Source: Scleromatobacter humisilvae
Lineage (GTDB): Bacteria > Pseudomonadota > Gammaproteobacteria > Burkholderiales > Burkholderiaceae_C
Assembly: GCF_023231945.1 (NCBI RefSeq)
Contig: NZ_JAJLJH010000018.1
Span: 1-47,490 of the forward strand
Direction: 5' to 3'
Length of the DNA stretch: 47,490 nucleotides
Shown piece by piece: positions 45,869 to 47,490 of this stretch. Numbering within the stretch: position 1 is the first letter of the stretch; the number at the start of each line of letters is the position of its first letter. Under the pieces are notes generated by a model. That model did not search any database. It saw nothing but the letters and a program-made list of their open reading frames with translations, and was not told where the DNA came from. A program made the translations under genes and the position numbers.

Positions 45869-47194
45869 ATGGCCAGCCCTGACGACACGACGGTCCCTGG
45901 CGAGGACTTCATCGACACGCTCGCGCCGGCGCCGCCGACGGCCCCGCGGGTCGACCTGCGCAGCCAGTCGGACGCCCCCGACCGGCTCGTGTTCTTCTTC
46001 AGCGGCTTCGATCCGAAAAGCGCGACCTTCTATCACCGGCTGTTCCGCACCGGCATCGCGCAGCGCAACGCCGCGCACGACGAGACCCTCGCGCTGGGCA
46101 AGCGGCATCGGATCGGCCGTTGGGCGTCGGTGTGGACGGCCCTGTGGCGCGGCGCGTCCTCCGCGCTCGGTGGCCGCCCGGTGGCGATGCGCACGCGCGT
46201 GCACTTCATGCGCTGGGACGACATCGTGCAGCGCCACTGGCGGCGCGCGCCGCTGACCTTGGCGCGCGACTACTGGAACATCTACGCCGGCGGCCTCGGG
46301 TCGGGCGTGCTTCGACGCATCTGGCGCACGGCACCGGCCGCGTTCTGGCTGGCGATGTTGCCGCTGATCGTGTGCGTTCTGTCGTTCGCGACAGGCCTGC
46401 TGGTCATCGGCGGCCTGCTGGCGCTCAGCGGGCTGATGTCCGCGTTGCCGACGGCGGCGCTGGGCCTGGTCGTGGGCGCGCTGCTGTGGCGCCTGATGGC
46501 ACGCCGTGTCGACTGCGAATGGTTGTTGCGCCTGTATGCCTTCATGCGACAGCAGGCGCTGGGCCAGGTGCCGGCACTCGATGCACGCCTGGACGAGATG
46601 GCCGCCCACATGACCGAGGCCGTCGAGGCACGGATGCGACAGCCGGGGGCGGCGCCGCTGCGGGAAGTCCTGTTGGTCGGCTACAGCTCGGGCAGCATCA
46701 TGTCCGCCGCCGTGCTCGCGCGCGCGTTGCCGAAACTGAGCGAGATCATCGGCAACCGGCGGGCGAACAAGGCCACGACGTTGGCCATGGTGACGCTCGG
46801 CCACTGCATTCCGATCGCCGCGGAATGGCCTGGCGCGCGTCGCGTCCGCAACGACCTCGAGGCGCTGGCCGAGAGTCCGTTGCTGACTTGGCACGACTAT
46901 TCGGCGGCTTCCGATCATGCAGCGTTCTGGAAGGCGGCGCCCTGGCCGCAACCGGCCCTGCTGAAGGGCTACCAGGCGTCCCCGCTGTTTCCCACGACGT
47001 CCAGCGCCTGGCAGCTCGCCGGGACGCGGCGCGACCGACGGGAGACGCACTTGCAGTACTTGCGGCCTCCGCGAGCTCGCGGCGACGCCGGCGCGTACGA
47101 CTTCTTCACCTTGGCCTGCGGGCCGCAGACGCTGGCCGAGCAGCACGCGCGGGTTGGATCGACGAGCGATCTGCGAGAGAAGACGCCGAGCTGA
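45869..47194 (+). CDS. Membrane protein with GxSxG hydrolase motif, function unknown
   Basis: This protein has 441 aa. Residues 38-65 contain RLVFFFSGFDPKSATFYHRL, like the first strand of an alpha/beta hydrolase. Two or three membrane helices lie between about 154 and 210. The elbow LLVGYSSGS (GxSxG, Ser273) follows, and ASDHAAFW may supply a late His. The layout, hydrolase strands interrupted by membrane helices, is unusual. GTG codons at 45860 and 45866 could serve as starts in place of the ATG at 45869. It starts 10 nt after the MBL gene, so it is probably in its operon. No substrate can be proposed. Confidence 0.78.
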   Translation: MASPDDTTVPGEDFIDTLAPAPPTAPRVDLRSQSDAPDRLVFFFSGFDPKSATFYHRLFRTGIAQRNAAHDETLALGKRHRIGRWASVWTALWRGASSALGGRPVAMRTRVHFMRWDDIVQRHWRRAPLTLARDYWNIYAGGLGSGVLRRIWRTAPAAFWLAMLPLIVCVLSFATGLLVIGGLLALSGLMSALPTAALGLVVGALLWRLMARRVDCEWLLRLYAFMRQQALGQVPALDARLDEMAAHMTEAVEARMRQPGAAPLREVLLVGYSSGSIMSAAVLARALPKLSEIIGNRRANKATTLAMVTLGHCIPIAAEWPGARRVRNDLEALAESPLLTWHDYSAASDHAAFWKAAPWPQPALLKGYQASPLFPTTSSAWQLAGTRRDRRETHLQYLRPPRARGDAGAYDFFTLACGPQTLAEQHARVGSTSDLREKTPS

Positions 47195-47295
47195 TTGGCT
47201 TGCCGTGCTCCGGCAGCCGCTGCGGGAATGCGGCAAGGCGTTGAAGTCTCGCCTGCGCGCGCCAGAGCCGCACTCGGTCGCCGCCCCAACGACAG

Positions 47296-47318
47296 ACGCC
47301 CGGCAAGCCGGGCGTTTT
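47296..47318 (+). terminator. Terminator of the fadD-MBL-membrane protein group
   Basis: ACGCCCGG (47296-47303) pairs with CCGGGCGT (47308-47315) around a CAAG loop, followed by TTT. It is a compact intrinsic terminator about 100 nt after the last plus-strand gene. The stretch 47195-47295 holds no other feature that I see. Confidence 0.8.
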
Positions 47319-47345
47319 CGCTAGTGCATGGAGTGACAACGCAAT

Positions 47346-47369
47346 GGGCCGCGACGAATATTGCGGCCC
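47346..47369 (-). other. Second hairpin downstream of the rRNA terminator
   Basis: GGGCCGC (47346-47352) pairs with GCGGCCC (47363-47369) around a 10-nt loop. It lies just past the T tract of the rRNA terminator on the minus strand, as a possible back-up terminator or insulating stem between converging transcripts. Confidence 0.4.
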
Positions 47370-47372
47370 CAA

Positions 47373-47408
47373 AAGCAAAACGCCCGAGCTAAGAATTTAG
47401 CTCGGGCG
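47373..47408 (-). terminator. rRNA operon terminator
   Basis: A perfect 12-bp stem (47381-47392 with 47397-47408) has a GAAT loop. On the minus strand it is followed by TTTTGCTT, typical of strong rRNA terminators. It lies 15 nt past the 5S end. Confidence 0.88.
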
Positions 47409-47423
47409 GTTGCAGGGATATTA

Positions 47424-47490
47424 GCCTGACAATGTCCTACTTTCACACGGGAACCCGCACTATCATCGGCGCAGAGGCGTTTCACTGTCC
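47424..47490 (-). rRNA. rrf: 5S ribosomal RNA, 3' part
   Basis: On the minus strand the sequence reads GCGCCGATGATAGTG, then CCGTGTGAAAGTAGG and ends CAGGC, the conserved 3' half of betaproteobacterial 5S rRNA. About 67 nt are present; the 5' part and the rest of the operon (23S, 16S) lie beyond the right edge and are transcribed toward this window. Confidence 0.95.

Overview
The window is about 47 kb of gene-dense, very GC-rich DNA. Its codon use, gene families and the 5S rRNA fragment at the right end fit a betaproteobacterium, most likely a free-living member of the Burkholderiales. The species cannot be named from the sequence alone. I see no insertion sequence, phage module, CRISPR array or tRNA. 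Nearly all of it reads as chromosomal backbone, and no stretch longer than about 230 bases lacks a gene.

Layout. (1) 1-4447: sugar uptake, with the end of a maltoporin-like porin, a periplasmic sugar-binding protein, two permeases and the ATPase, resembling the Pseudomonas glucose/mannose GtsABCD system. (2) 4500-7318: a minus-strand trio (LysE-type exporter, CTP-synthase-like amidotransferase, OsmC) divergent from a LysR regulator. (3) 7315-10833: a secreted GH18 chitinase divergent from a TPR/glycosyltransferase-like protein. (4) 10921-16932: a translationally coupled DNA-repair operon (MBL exonuclease, ATP-dependent DNA ligase, Lhr-type helicase, PdeM phosphoesterase) that converges on a UvrA paralog lacking the UvrB-binding region (16936-19587). 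(5) 19587-22367: a short-chain dehydrogenase divergent from a pyruvate-oxidase-like ThDP enzyme. (6) 22374-25130: a 918-residue lipoprotein with four copies of an unnamed domain at an exact 164-residue period. (7) 25313-30192: a YdeI-like protein, an ECF sigma factor group, an esterase, a DUF3617 protein and an M14 peptidase. (8) 30279-33931: AMP nucleosidase and an EF-G-like GTPase with an altered switch I. (9) 33996-37676: two small lipoproteins, then an FHA membrane protein overlapping a trypsin-like protease gene. (10) 37785-40348: a small HTH-like protein, a LacI-type regulator with a GalR/LacI-like operator in its own leader, and a run of three small basic proteins with an AT-rich promoter and a 14-bp perfect hairpin. 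(11) 40455-47194: an HDOD protein, a lipase, an unnamed protein, a FadD acyl-CoA ligase, an MBL hydrolase and a membrane-anchored GxSxG protein. (12) 47296-47490: facing terminators and the 3' end of a minus-strand rRNA operon.

Three themes recur. The operons are tightly coupled, with ATGA or GTGA overlaps. Several monocistronic genes have a -10-like hexamer 6-8 nt before the ATG and no Shine-Dalgarno sequence, which suggests leaderless mRNAs. Operator-like inverted repeats occur in several intergenic regions. The best candidates for undescribed biology are the 164-residue repeat lipoprotein, the small-protein/hairpin locus at 39538-40348 and the set of possibly leaderless genes.
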